Part shown: positions 25,084 through 38,528 of the stretch, piece by piece
How positions within the stretch are numbered: position 1 is the stretch's first letter
How the letters are laid out: each line of letters starts with the position of its first letter
Assembly (NCBI GenBank): GCA_902806565.1
Contig: CADCXA010000067.1
Location: 434,001-498,000 of the forward strand
Length of the DNA stretch: 64,000 nt
Direction: 5' to 3'
Source of the DNA: Hypoxylon rubiginosum
Lineage: Eukaryota > Ascomycota > Sordariomycetes > Xylariales > Hypoxylaceae
The notes under the pieces: generated by a model
Told to the model about the DNA's origin: nothing
What the model saw: only the letters and a program-made list of their open reading frames with translations
Database searches by the model: none
Program-made: the position numbers and the translations under genes

Positions 25084-27219
25084 GAATCGTATGATGCACG
25101 ACAGGCTTTGTACAGACTGATTCAGGATATTTTCATTGGGACACGTATCTGGTACTTGAGCCGATGCCGATGTAGTGTTTTCCTAGCTCTACGTATCTCA
25201 ATATTGTTTCAATTCAACACAAATTGTGAACCAACAAATTCTCCAGCCTGAAAATTTGTAAAAATAACATACTTTACCGAGAACGACTGATATACATGGA
25301 CGAAGAATTAGCAAGGGATAAGAACGATCAAAACCGTAATTTAGGTGCTTTTCAATAGTAGTTGCTATTGACATAGTACACCTTGAAGTCCACTTCAGTA
25401 TACTCTCGTCACATTGATTAATTTCGTTGTTAAAGTTTTTCCTTGGATTTCTTGGATTTCCCCATGGTCAGTTACTCAAGGGGCATTGCTAGGATGCTGT
25501 ACTCACATATCAAATTCACCTCTTATTTCAAATATGGGGGTTCCAACGTGACATCACTTTTTGGAAATAGTGCGTGCTGTCCGAATATCGGAGAGCCTGC
25601 TATTTCAACGTAGCTCTTGAGTAGAAAGGAGCTTAGGCTCTGATACTTCACACAGTAGTCCATCGGGGTTCAGTCTTATTATTGAATAGCCTCCTCGTCT
25701 AATACCTAGTGCTTACACTGAGAATGCATGAAGTCTTCACGCACGCCCCCTAATAGATAGTAGGGCGGTCACCGCTCCTCCGAGTAGATATGATCACTGT
25801 ATGTGATCTAGTCTCTGTCATCTGATAGCCCAGCCCCGTTCTATCGTAACCCCATGAGACTTTATGGCCTACGAAAATCCTGGCTGATACATATATAGCG
25901 ATTTTATTACCGCTGTCAAGGCATGTGCCCGTTAGCGGTCACGACATTGGGTCCGTTATGGCTGAGGGTGAGTTTTAGCGTGCCTAGTTTCACGAAGTAG
26001 CGATCTCCCTGGCATATTTCTTGGGCTGTCTCTAGATGGGCCGCTCAGAAATCAAGTGTGCCTAATCTACAGCTTGTGGAAATCGGAATGTGGGAAGATC
26101 TGACCAAGAGCACCGACGTGGCTGGAGTGGGATACTCAGATAACCTTCTAGTGTCTTCTGCGAGGTTGAGGATCTTACCAGGCGCATAAATCAAAACCGG
26201 CCACCGGACGCCCGTTTGCTTACAAACGTACATACGCGTTACGTCACGCTACCGCAGATCATGTTGAAAATCCATCTAATTCGTCCTGCCTTTTCCCGTC
26301 TTAACCATGATGCCCGTTCGGCTAGTTCGTTTTCCGACCCCTTTCCTCTTGCCGAGCTGAACTTCGATGCGATGTATACGAGACTGGAGAAATATTAGTG
26401 GTTGTGATAAGGTTCGAATAGGAGGAGCGAGCTCCTTTGTGACCAATGACAGATTCACCGAGCTATCGCCAGTGGCAATACCATCGCACGTGTCATACCC
26501 ACTCCCCTTGTTTTCACAGCATGGCCTTCTTAATCTATAGTTTTATGGGGATGTGTTGAGACGGTGTAGACCGTCTGAGGTGATAATCGAGTTTAGGTTC
26601 GGTTTCTCTTAATGCTATTGGCCTGCGCAACTGACACGTACCCATCTGACATGCAGATGCAGGGTTACAATCTGGACCCCAGCGGATTGATATCTAGATG
26701 GCTCGGGCTCCTGCATATGCGAACGGTAGATTGCCGCACCCCGAGCCGCTGTCCTTCCTAGTTGGGTAGTCGTACCGGTAGTGAGCGTGGGTAGTTGATA
26801 AGTGGAGAGATTTAATGACAGCTTTGGATCCCTGTACTGCATTTAGGCCAACTAACCAAAAACGCGCAGACCATCCCGATGCCTTGGGATTGGAACGCTC
26901 GTGGCCGAAAATAGCTGTACCCCGCAAACGCTACAGGCTGATCACGACAGTATGTTGATCATTTTGAATCCCTATTCCAGATAGCCCTCCAAAAAAAGCC
27001 ACAGATGTCATTATGTACTTCCCTCGGTCTTATCACGACTGCAGTCTTCCATCAAAAACATCCCTGTATCAGCGTGATATCAACGCTATTCGGTTGGTAG
27101 AGCGTTACAAGTATGTCCCTAATAAGCGATCTTTCCTTTTCCTCAACGCCGAGTTCCCTCATACCCCTTTTGTTCTCATCCTGCCAACTATCGCTTTATA
27201 GAGGTGAACAGACGTCCCA
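25084..27219. other. 2.1-kb intergenic region, no supported gene
   Basis: Short frames of 60-78 codons occur on both strands (for example minus 26,045-26,233 and minus 26,694-26,927), without known motifs or splice-consistent extensions. It could hold regulatory DNA or an old gene relic, but I see nothing I can name. Confidence 0.5.
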
Positions 27220-28284
27220 ATGCCTTATGCGCTGACTATACGAGAGAAGAAGGTCAAGGCTGGGAAGGTCTACTACCCGCTTCACCTTAACCTGATCCCC
27301 AAGCCCACACCAGGTCATGGGGAGGTGCTTGTCAAGCTCGAAGCGGCTGCTCTTAACCACCGCGACTTCTTTATCCGTCAAAGTCTGTATCCGGCAATAT
27401 CATTCAAGACACCCTTACTTAGCGACGGCTATGGCACCGTTATCGAGGTTGGACCCGGCTGTACATCGGACCACATCCTCCATAAGCCTGTTGTTCTGAC
27501 CCCTTGCCGCGGGTGGGCTGCGGACCCCGACGGGCCAGAGGATTATGCACAGTTCAGCGTAATTGGTGGCACCGAGCCCAACCATCATCTAGGGACCGCG
27601 CAGAACTATGTCGTCGTTGATGAGTCCGAGATCGAGCTGTGCCCGGCGCACTTAAGCCCCGCCGAAGGCGCCGCATTGCCGACTTGCGGGCTGACCGCGT
27701 GGCGTGCTCTGGTTATCAAGTCGGGTAACGCCAAGCCCGGGCGCAACATCCTCGTCACCGGCATCGGCGGTGGTGTCGCCCTGCAGGCCCTGCAGTTCGG
27801 CCTCGCGCTAGGTTGCAACATGTACGTTACCTCGGGATCCCAGGACAAGATCGCCAAGGCGCAGCAGATGGGTGCAAAAGGGGGTGTCATATACAAAAGT
27901 CAAGACTGGCCCCTAGCTCTGGCTAAGATACTACCGGAGGAGCGACCTTACCTTGATGCCGTCCTCGACGGGGCGGGTGGCGATATCGTCCTCAAGACAA
28001 CGGCGCTTCTGAAGCCCGGAGGCGTTATCTCGTGCTACGGTATGACAGTAGGTCCCGTGGTAGATTGGGTGATGCCAGCTGTGCTAAAAAACATAGAGCT
28101 AAAAGGGAGTACCTTAGGATCTAGGTTAGAGTTTAGAGATATGGTCAATTTTGTGAGGGAAAAGGAGATGAAGCCAATCATCAGTAGGACTGTCAAAGGA
28201 CTTGACTGCGTAGAAGCCATTGACGGTCTGTTCGAGGATATGGGGGCTGGCAAGCAATTTGGCAAGTTGGCCATTGAGATTTAA
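27220..28284 (+). CDS. MDR-family (zinc-type alcohol dehydrogenase-like) NAD(P)H oxidoreductase
   Basis: A complete, intronless 354-residue medium-chain dehydrogenase/reductase. The GroES-like N-terminal half includes GEVLVKLEAAALNHRD (about 34-49), and the cofactor fold has GIGGGVALQALQFG (about 183-196) as the nucleotide-binding loop. The C-terminus ends QFGKLAIEI, as in full-length members. The cysteine/histidine set of zinc enzymes is not evident, so a quinone-reductase or enoyl-reductase type activity is more likely than alcohol oxidation. It lies between the C-A protein and PKS1 on the same strand with wide spacers. A tailoring or stand-alone reduction role is possible, but a housekeeping role cannot be excluded. 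Confidence 0.85.
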   Translation: MPYALTIREKKVKAGKVYYPLHLNLIPKPTPGHGEVLVKLEAAALNHRDFFIRQSLYPAISFKTPLLSDGYGTVIEVGPGCTSDHILHKPVVLTPCRGWAADPDGPEDYAQFSVIGGTEPNHHLGTAQNYVVVDESEIELCPAHLSPAEGAALPTCGLTAWRALVIKSGNAKPGRNILVTGIGGGVALQALQFGLALGCNMYVTSGSQDKIAKAQQMGAKGGVIYKSQDWPLALAKILPEERPYLDAVLDGAGGDIVLKTTALLKPGGVISCYGMTVGPVVDWVMPAVLKNIELKGSTLGSRLEFRDMVNFVREKEMKPIISRTVKGLDCVEAIDGLFEDMGAGKQFGKLAIEI

Positions 28285-30383
28285 CTGACCCCGGGGCATA
28301 ATTAGGAGGTATTTACTTTGGTGGAATGCCGTTGCTCCGTAGTAAAACTCAGAATACAGCCTTAGTTATTCCAAGCTACTATGCACTTGGCCCTTTCAAC
28401 ATTTGCAACTACGTCGACTGCAGCCATAGGGATCAACGTAAATAACTCAACAAAGAGGCTATGGCACGTACATAGTCCGTTACTAGCGAGGTGACTCGTA
28501 GCCTTGACTCTTCCCCTTGATGCTCCTCTCACTTCTATCTCTATTCCTCTCTTTGCTCCTTGCACCGTCGTAGGCCCGGATACCTTGGCAGACCACCTCA
28601 TTATCGCGGCTGTTGAAGGCAAGCAATTGAGTTGGCATCTTCCTGTTTACCGGATAACGCCCAGACACCAAAAGCCGCCAATCCTAGCATATAGCTCCTT
28701 CTTTATTGTTCAGGCTTATCTTGTGACAGCACTACCCTTTTCTTCAGCCATATGTTCAGAGGCGATCCTAAACCTTCTGGGGAGGGCCTAGCCGCAATTG
28801 CACTCAAATACTTGGATCAAATGACTCCCCCGTCCGAATTCAGAATCGGTCTAGTCGCAGCAATAGTCTGTTTGTCCACGAACTGATATACCTGTAGAGG
28901 GCGATATGTGGAGAATTATCGACTAGAGGGAAGAAAGAAGCTACTTACTTGGGCTGTAGAAGGCAGGCTGAATTTTTGATATGCATGGAAACGGGTACGG
29001 GCCAACTACTTCGAATAGCACGGCTGCGATAATTTTCACGGCTTGTAAACGAGACACGAGCTATGTGCCTAGGTACCTACTCAAATGCAGCTAATTGGTG
29101 CTCGACTACTCTCCTTGTACGTGCCTATCACCTACGCGGATAGTATGAGAGTGCAAATCATTGACTAGGGGTCTGACTGGCTTTACATATCAAAGTCGCA
29201 CGGTGTCTCTTGTGACCTAATGCCTCTGCACCCCAGATTAGGGCCGTGTCCCGAAGGGCGAGTATAGGGACAAGTACTCTCATTGGTGGGAGATGCCTAA
29301 AAGAGAACGAATCGACATTTTCGTGAACTCTGATTGGCTACGGGATTCTCGTGTAACTTTCTATTGCTTCGGGACGTAAAGAGTCTCCCTACCGTCTCCC
29401 TACCTTGACGAGTGCGTATTCGTATAGTACTGCTTTATCTTCAAACGGCGGAGATTGGAATTTTGGTGCGGAAGTATTGATCACTACTGGTAGCAATAAG
29501 TCCTTGTCAAGTAACAGGTAGGTAATTAACCTATTAGGGCATGTGTGTGTGCAATCATTCTGACGATCTCTGCTAGCTCGTCTCTGACGTCGAAACCGGG
29601 CTGAGCTGGGAAAAAGACATGTCATAAATCGGGAGTATCCAACTTCAATCACCGAGACGAGATGGGGCAATCTTGGAGGTATCGCCACCCGATACGACCT
29701 AAGGGAGTTGAACTAAACTCACGAACTTATGTTTTTAGTCCGGACACGCACCAATCGCTCACCATATAAGCCCAGGTTACACAGAAGTTCAATGCACATG
29801 CACGTATACCCGACGGGATGTTCAAACAGGTGCACGCTTGCGGATGAGAACAATAACATGACATGAAAAAGCACATTCAAGAATTATCACACCACCAAAA
29901 GACTATCATAGCCTGGGCATAGCCGGAGAAAGAGTTCTCGTCAGATAAGGGATCTGTCAAGGGGCCTTTATCCGAACTTGCATAGGCAACGTTGCAGTCA
30001 TTGAACAAATGTGCAGTTTTGCGCGAGACGAGTAGGCCTGGACACCATGGAGCAACTGGCCTTCGAGGGTGGTCTGGATGTAATCAGGCTACAATGTAGA
30101 CAAATGATGTAGGGGGCTCCTAGAAAGTGGTTGCATGTCCTTGCTAGTGTGAGATAGGGGAGGCAATATCGTGATAGTCGCTGCCCGGGCCACTGCCTAG
30201 GGCGGGTAGAAAGGGAGAAGGCAGCATCGCGTGCGAGATAAGCTGGGGGATAAAAGGGCACGGGATCCAAGGAAAACTCCAACGTCCTCATGAGCTACTC
30301 GCAGATATCAATCTGATCTCATAACCCCTATTTCAAATTATTCTTATTTTGTGTAGCTACATTCTTAATATCAAGAGGCCGTC
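28285..30383. other. 2.1-kb intergenic region upstream of PKS1
   Basis: No gene recognised. Frames of 80-99 codons (minus 28,362-28,622, 29,389-29,688 and 29,998-30,291; plus 28,504-28,791) lack motifs. A GGATAAAAGGG at 30,247-30,257, about 130 bp before the PKS1 ATG, could be its TATA element. AGGTACCTAC-type motifs lie at about 29,066-29,086. Confidence 0.4.
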
Positions 30384-33300
30384 ATGTCTAGCGAAACTCC
30401 CATTGCGGTCGTCGGACTTGCTTATCGCGCCCCCGGCGTCGGGAGGAAAGGCCTATGGGACTACCTGTCGCAGGCTCGGTCCGCTTGGACTAAGATCCCA
30501 GCTGAGCGATTTGATCACTCAGCATTCTACAAGCCTGGGGGCGATAAGTCCGGCGTCTACAGAACCGAGGGAGCTCACTTTGTCCCCGACGACATCTACG
30601 CCTTTGACGCAGCCTTCTTCAATATGCGGGCCGACGAGGCGCGGTACTCGGATCCGCAGCACCGGATGTTGCTCGAGTGCGCTCTAGAAGCAGCCGAAGA
30701 TGCGGGCCACAGCCTTCTCGACCTAGCAGGCAAGAACATTGGCGTTTTCATAGGCTCCGGACAGTCCGAGTATGGACCCCGTATGGGCGAAGATGAGCAC
30801 GCGGCTAAGACATGGTCTGCTACTGGACTCGCACCATGTATGGCCGCAAACCGTATCTCCTACTTTTTCGACATCGACGGGCCAAGTATCACCCTCGACG
30901 CCGCGTGTGCAAGCAGTGTCTACGCGGCGCATCAAGCCGTGTCTGCCCTTCGTAACGGCGAGTGCGAGGCCGCTTTCGTAGGGGCGGCATCATTGTGTTT
31001 GGGCCCGGGTGGCTGGATCCTACTTGAAAAGACTGGGTAAGACGACTTCTTTCGTGGCGAGAGCCTCTGCTTACACCGGTTCTATAGAGCGTTATCAAAG
31101 CAGGGCAGAAGCTACTCTTACGACTCAAAGGCTGAGGGTTTCGGTCGCGGCGAGGGCGCTGCGTGCCTTCTGATTAAGCGTATGGGTGATGCCATTCGTG
31201 ATGGTGACCCAATTCACGCAGTCATTCGGAGCTCTGCTTGCAACCACGGTGGTCGATCGGAAGGAATCACCATGCCAAACGGGATAGCGCATCGGAAATT
31301 ACTTTTGGCGGTACATGAAGCCGCTGGTCTCAATCCGTCGGAAACCCCTGTGGTAGAGGTATGATCTCCCGCTGCTCTGCCTTACTATTCCTAGACCAGA
31401 TACTAAACTCTTGAAAAGGGTCACGGGACTGGTACGGCAGCTGGGTAAGTAATACGCAGGTCGCGCGCCGCAGATAGCGGGCACTAATAGAAGCAGTGAC
31501 CCGATCGAGGCCGGCGCCTTCACGGCCGTGCTAGCCAAGGAGCGAACCGCTTCCAATCCAATCTATATCGGATCTATCAAGTCCAACTTCGGGTACGTCG
31601 TCGTTTATAGTGGGTTGTTGACAATCCAGTTGGCGTATGCTGACCTACATCTCCAGGCACCTAGAGGGTGCAAGCGGCGTTCTTGGCTTAGTCAAGGCTA
31701 TTCTCATGATCAAGCATGGGGTCATCCTACCAACAGCAGGATTCGAGAATATTAACCCGAGAATCCAGGACAAGGAGAAATTAAGGGTCCTCCAAACCCC
31801 GATCTCTTGGCCTGAGGGAGAGCGAAAGCGAGTCATGGTAACGAACTTTGGTAATAATACCCCAAAAGTAAGGAGTGGATATGAAGAGGCTAACGTGAAA
31901 ATATAGGATTCGGCGGCAGCAATTCCGCTATCATCCTGGAAGAGGCTCCGTCTGAATATGCCGCATATGCTGCAAATGGCGCCAATAGTGTTAACGGCAT
32001 CAATGGCATTAATAGTGCTAATAGTATGAACGGTCATAACGGCGTCAACGGCGCCAATGGCGTGAACGGATCCAATGGCAGTAATGTCGTACACAAGGCA
32101 AACGGCACGGGCTTCCACGACGAAGCAAGCAACAGACCTCTTCGCCAAGTTTTTGTTCTCTCCGCCAGGACGGAGAAGAGTTTGAATTCTTATTTAACCT
32201 CTTTCGACGAATACCTAGATGAAGCTCCCGAATCTAGCGATTTCGTCAAGAATCTGAGCTACACTCTCGGACAGCGTCGCACACATCATACGTATCGTGT
32301 CTCTGCTGTTGCTAATTCTGTAGAGAGCCTCCAGGAAAAGCTACTGAGCGCGCAGCCAACTCGCTCTAAGGAACAGACCATCGCTTTCGTTTTTACCGGA
32401 CAAGGTGCTCAGTAAGTCTTCCTAGCCGCCGTTGACATATTCTCATTTTTATCTCTATTCCTACCGAGCCGTATAGCTAATGTGCGCAAAGACATGCTCA
32501 GATGGCATCTGGGTTACGGCATTATAAAATCTTTGCCAATGCCGTTGACGAAGCTGAAGCACACATTCGGAAAATGGGAGCTCTCTGGAGCTTGACCGAA
32601 GAACTTGCAAAACCGGCGTCAGCATCGCGCATAGACGATGCCGAAATAAGCCAACCAGCATGTACCGCAGTTCAGATAGCTCTTGTGTTGCTACTGAAGA
32701 GCTGGGGTATAGTCCCGACAATGGTCACCGGTCATTCGAGCGGCGAAATTGCTGCTGCGTTTAGCGCTGGTCTGGTGTCCTTCCGATCAGCTGTCGCCAT
32801 CGCGTACTATCGCGGTCAGGTAGCTGCTCGACTAGCTCGTAATCAGAGCCAGAAGGGAGCTATGTTGGCTCTCGGAGTAGATTTCGAAGAGGCGATCGAG
32901 CTGATTGAGAAATATGCCGGGGGTTACGCAACGGTAGCCGCCATAAACAGTCCACGAAGCGTGACTATATCGGGAGACCAATCAGCCATCGAAAACATCC
33001 ACAAAGTCGCGGATGCGCAAGGCTTGTTCGCTCGAAGGCTCAAGATCCAGGTGGCGTATCATTCCCGTCACATGGAGGAAGGGGCAGCCTACTATCTCGA
33101 TGCCATCAAGCCTTATTGCGTCAAGGACGTCTTATCGAGGGAGAGTGAGGACATCTCTCGTCCGGCGTTCGTCTCATCCGTCACAGGTCGCGTAGCGGAT
33201 CCGGGTGAGATCGACGAGTCCTACTGGGTCAAGAATCTCGTTCGGCCTGTTAGGTTCCTAGACGCTGTACAGACCGTTTTCACGCCTCGAGAGAAGGGCA

Positions 33301-36300
33301 CCGCAAATGCCGGAAAGGGGGTACCCAACCTCGTGGTGGAAATCGGCCCGCATTCTGCTCTGAAGAATCCGATCAAGCAGACCTTAGAACTTGTCCAGAT
33401 TCAGCGGAACGGCCGACAGAAAGCATTAGCGTTCACCTATGTTCCCGCCTTGGTGCGTGGGACGGACGGTGAGGAGACCATGCTTAACCTTGCCGGCAGT
33501 CTCTTCGCGACGGGAGCACCTGTCGAACTGGCGGCAGTCAACCAAACCAACATACGCAACGCTCACGTGGTGACTGGTCTTCCGCCATACGAGTATGACA
33601 AGTCCGTAAGTTACGAGGTACAGCCCAGGTTTATCCACGAGAAGCTGTTTCCCGGTGATGCCTACAACCCGCTTATCGGTCGGAGGGCGAGATCCAGCGG
33701 GGGAAAGGAGCGCGCTTACAGACAAGTCTTCACGCTCGACGAGATGCCGTGGATTCGAGAACACAACGTGGCCGGGGCCGTTATATTTCCCATGACTGGC
33801 TACATGTCGTGCGCTATCGAGGCTGCAAGAAGGACCCTAACCACTCCGGCAGCCGCATTTCTCGTCACCGATTTCCACGCCGTACGGCGTCTGGAGATTC
33901 AGGAAGAGGAAACTGTGGATATGGTAACCAAGATATGGCCAACTGCCACCGGAACGGGGACGACCTCATCGACGGCTTGGTCGTTTGAGATTTCGACGTG
34001 GACAGAGGCGGAAGGGTGGACGATACATGCTCACGGTAGAATCGACCCCCAGACGGACGAGATGGCGATAGACACGCCGACATTGAAGATATCTCTTCCC
34101 CTTGTTGACACAACCCCGAACCTAATCGAGCACGACATGGCGGACGTATACGAATACGGCGCAGTGCGAGGAACGCGCTACGGCGCAACATTTAAAAACA
34201 CGGTTAGGTTCTTCGAAGGCAACGGCTACACGGTCCTCGAACATAGATTACGAGACATTGGACAGCCACCGGGTTCTTTCGGATCGCCCGTCAGCGTCGA
34301 CCCACCGACATTGGATGGGTTTCTCCAAGGCGGCGGCCCTCTGCAGAAGACCGAAGACGGAAGGAGACGGGCGCAGATGCCCAACTACATCAGCCGGTTC
34401 CGAGTCTCTAACAAGATCCCCGCAGAGCCCGGTCAACGATTCGACATCGTCACTCGATTGCTAGATTATGACGTCAAGGGCGGCCGCATGCATATCTCCG
34501 TAGCAGCATTTGCTCGAGGTCGTGATGATTCTATGACGCCTGTCGCCGAGTGGGAATCGGTGGCATTCCGTTCCATCGGCGCGGTGGAAGACGACCTCGA
34601 TCCAGCCTCGAACCTTCCGGACAACTGGGCCTGGGACCTCATGAGCCGCTTCGATCTTCTGTCGCCCAGCGAGCTGGGCAAGAAAGTTACGACTTGGGAC
34701 TCGCTCGAAGCCGAAGCCGCCCGCTCTGCTAAGTTGATCGAGGCGGGATGCTACTACATCGACCGCGGGATGAAGGAGACGGCGAACGACGATCGGTCGA
34801 AGCTCCCATTCCCCCTGGCCCGCTTCGTCAACTGGGCAACTAAGAACCTGCCCAAGTACGACATGCATTTCGAGACCGAGCCGAAGAAACTGCTCGACGA
34901 AGTGCGCAGCGATGCCCAAGGCCAACTGCTCTGCTTTATAGGCGAACGGCTCGTTCCGATCCTGCGCGAGGAAATAGAGCCGCTCGAGATCATGCTAGCC
35001 GAGGGCCGGCTCACGCGGTACTACGAGGCAGACGCCTCGACCACACATTTCAGCAAAGTCATGGGGGAGCTGATTTCCAACTTGGCCGACCTCAATCCCG
35101 AATTACGCATCCTAGAGATCGGCGGCGGGACGGCGGGCACGACGCGGCCCGTGCTGGAGGAGTTGACGCGCGACAGAGAGGATTCGAGATTCTCCAACTT
35201 CACCTTTACTGACATCTCGTCTGGCTTCTTCGAGAATGCTCGCGTTAAGCTAGCCAAGTGGTCAAACCGCATCACGTACCAGAAGCTCGACATCAGCGTC
35301 GATCCCGTGGAGCAAGGGTTCACGCCCGGGGACTTCGACGTCATCATCGCTGCTAACGTGCTGCACGCGACCAAGAACATGACTGATACCATGGCCAACG
35401 TGCGGAAACTTCTGACTCCGGGAGGGAAGCTCTTCTTGCTCGAAGGCAATAGTCATCCGCCCTTCCTATTGCCATTCTTCCTGCTCCCCGGTTGGTGGTA
35501 CGCCGAGGATAAGTACCGCGACCACGAGGAAGGACCCATGATGCCCGTGGCCGTATGGAACCGTCTGCTCTTGGACACCGGGTTCTCAGGCGTCGACGTC
35601 AACGTCCAAGACCGTCCGGACTCGGACATGGAGCTAGCCGGCGTCATGTGCTCAACCAGAGTCGGCCAGCAGGAATACGACCAGCCCATCATTATCTGCG
35701 GACTATTCATGGATGATGACGAGGTAGAATTTGCCCAATCGGTGGCCGACTCGGTGTCTGAAAGGCTCGGCTGCCCAACCGAGATCAGGCCCCTCGCCGA
35801 GATCGACCCTGCCGAAGAACCGTATTATATCTTTATCGATTCACCGCGCGACAGCGTGATGCAGAATGTCTCGTCCGAAAGGTTTGACAATCTGAAGAAG
35901 CTGCTTTTGCGCAACAGGGGGCTATTATGGGTCATTCCGCCCGGCGGTAGCCCGGAGTCCAAGGCCATCAAGGGTATGATCCGTACCTTGCGCATCGAAA
36001 GCGACCCGAAGAACTTGTTCACGTTGGACGACGTACCCCTCACATCTCATGGTGTTTCCGAGATCGTCAGGCTCGCCAAAGCCCTGCGAGACCCCGAGGT
36101 AACGCGCACTCAAGACCAAGACTTTGTCTGGCGCAATGGATCGATCCATCTGCCTCGCATGCGCCTGGAGAAGGATGCCAGGGAGCAATTCGCCGTGGAG
36201 CAGGGCATCTACGTCCGAAGGACGCAAAATATCTGGGAAGGCGACCGCGCGCTAGAGATGACTATCGACTCCGCTGGTAGTCCCGACTCTATCTACTTCC

Positions 36301-38528
36301 GAAGGACAGACGTGCTTCAGAAGTCAATCGACGAAGACGAGATAGTTGTCCGGGTTGAGGCAGCGGGCGTCAACCACCGCGATCTTAGTCTCGTACTCGG
36401 CTCCATTCCTTGGGCCCCGCCCGGGTTTGACGGGGTTGGCAAGGTCACTAAAAAGGGATCCCGGGTAGCGCACCTGCGGGAAGGAGACCTCGTATTCTTC
36501 CTCTCGCTCGAAGGCAGCGCCTTCGCGACGTACAAGAAGATGCCGTTCTGGCACGCCGCCAAAGTTCCCGACGGCATAAGCGTCACGGACGCCGCGAGCT
36601 TGCCGCTCGCATATTCGATCGCGGTTCTTGCGCTGATCCGCACCGCGCGGCTCGGGAAGGGCGAGACAGTCCTTATCCACGCGGCAGCAGGTGCAGTAGG
36701 CCAGGCATGCGTCCTGCTCGCGCAGCACTTGGGAGCTCAAATATTCGTCACCGCTGGTACCGAGGCGAAGAGGAAGTTCTTACACGAGAGCTTCGGCATT
36801 CCCGAGAACCGCATATTCTCCAGTCGCAAGCCTGGTTTCAGAGATGGCATACTCTGCGAGACGAACGGCAAAGGCGTTGACGTCATCGTCAGCACCATCG
36901 GCGGCGAGCTCTTGACGGAAACCTGGGGCGTGTGCGCGAAGTTTGGCCGATTCGTAGAAGTGGGCAAGAAGGACACGCTCGACAACAAATATTTGCCAAT
37001 GAGACCCTTTAGCGGTAATGTATCGTTCACCGGCATTGACCTCCGCGAGCTCTTCCAGCACCGACCGGAGGACGTGAGAGAGATCTTTGGCGAGGTTGTC
37101 GGCCTTCTTCAACGCGGCGTCGCGGTTCCCATCAAACCCGTGACCGTATTACCGATCTCCCAGTTCGGAGCTGCGCTGCGTAAGCTAAAGTCTGGCGAGA
37201 ACATAGGAAAGATCGTCGTCACCTTGGACGCAGACGAGAGCGTCGTGGCCGAGACTACGTTACGACCGACGCATGTAACGCTTAAACCCAACGCGACTTA
37301 TCTCATCACCGGCGGAACTCGTGGTATCGGCCTAAACTTGGCATACTGGATGATCGAACAGGGAGCCCGCAATCTCGTCCTGCTCGGTCGTAGCGGCGCC
37401 GCCGGTGCCGAAATCCAAAAGCTCTTGAAGCAGTACGAGGGGACCGACGTTCGAATAAGGGCTCCTCCATGTGATGTCGGGTCTCGCGAAGATCTGGCCA
37501 AGGCTCTTGAATCTGCCAAGGGCCTTCCTCCGGTTTGCGGTGTGGTTCACGGTGCCCTTCTGCTAAGCGTGAGTTGCTGCTGCCGTTGCTGTCCGGTATA
37601 TTCGATCCGAGATGCTGATATATGTACTAGGACAAATTGTTTGAAAACGCGACGTATGAAGACTGGAAAATCATCACGCGCCCCAGGAACACGGGCGCAT
37701 GGAATCTACATGAGCTTTTACCCGACGATCTCGACTTTTTCATCCTTCTAGGATCGTTCCTCGGAGATACCGGTAATGCCGGACAGGCTATCTACGCCGG
37801 CACAGCGGTGAGTTATAGGTGGCGCTCGATGTTGCCGGGGCTGCTTCTTTCCATCATTTTCGTAAGGCTAATCACTAGCTTAGTCCTTCTACGATTCTTT
37901 CACCCAGTATCGCAATACCCGCGGGCAGTACACCGTTTGTGTCGCCTTGCCGGCGGTTCTAGACGTCGGCTACGTAGCCTCTAACAATCTTGGCAACATA
38001 TTGACGCAGTCGCTCGGCGCCACGTTGAAAATGGCCGACATTCGAACCATAATCAAGGGCATCGTAATAGGAGAGTCTTCTCCTTTCCACCACAATGGCA
38101 AGGCGGCCGCTTTCAAGATGTATCGCAACGGCCAATCCGTACAGACCCAACCTCAAAAGTATCTCCACCCCGTACACACCAAACAGCGCCTCCTAGAAGA
38201 GTACGAGAGGGGCAAGAATAATGCAGGTGGGAAAATCGGTGATAAGTACTCGACTTCGTGGACAGCCGCCGATGATCCGCTTCTTGGTCTCACCGGCGCA
38301 CTAATCACCAAAGTTTCCGCAATGACCATGATTGATATTGACGAGGTTGGACCCGAAATTCCTCTTTCGTCCTACGGCTTGGATTCTCTCGTATCGGTCG
38401 AATTACGAAACTGGATTCGAAGGGAAACCGGCGTCGAGTTGCTACTTAGTGCTATCACACAAGCGGAGAATCTGCAGAGTCTTGCAGCGGACGTTCTTGC
38501 ACAGAAGGGGGCTCAAGAGGCTGAATGA
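30384..38528 (+). CDS. Highly reducing type I polyketide synthase (PKS1), KS-AT-DH-MT-ER-KR-ACP
   Basis: Modelled exons: 30,384-31,036; 31,088-31,358; 31,419-31,444; 31,497-31,592; 31,657-31,850; 31,907-32,411; 32,492-37,568; 37,631-37,807; 37,884-38,528. They total 7,644 nt, encode 2,547 residues and stay in frame. KS: DAACASS (Cys175; DTACSSS is usual), GHGTGTAAGDP, FGHLEGASG. AT: GHSSGE (Ser664). DH: EHNVAGAVIFP (His1006) and DPPTLDGFLQ. C-methyltransferase: LEIGGGTAGTT near 1455. ER: HAAAGAVGQA near 1976. KR: TGGTRGIG near 2184, with S and Y in LLGSF...GQAIY. ACP: GLDSL (Ser2501). It iteratively builds a reduced, probably methylated polyketide. It has no thioesterase or reductase domain, so release needs a partner enzyme. 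In-frame stops seen without splicing fall inside introns; the gene looks intact. Confidence 0.92.
31975..32086 (+). repeat. Coding minisatellite in the PKS1 KS-AT linker
   Basis: A run of AAYGGC-type hexamer units encodes alternating NG, GVN and GIN residues between the KS domain and the AT domain. Low-complexity Asn-Gly linkers are common at this place in fungal PKSs. Unit number may vary between strains. Confidence 0.8.

Noticed and set aside
25084..27219. Several 60-78 codon frames as small proteins
   Set aside because: They lie on both strands at the density expected by chance and have no motifs.
30889..31128. Minus-strand frames overlapping PKS1 and other cluster genes
   Set aside because: They are shadows of conserved coding sequence on the other strand, with no start context or domains of their own.
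31037..32500. PKS1 as a pseudogene because of early stop codons
   Set aside because: Every stop and frame change lies in a 51-80 bp GT-AG segment. Splicing restores the KS and AT motifs in frame, with a total length divisible by three.
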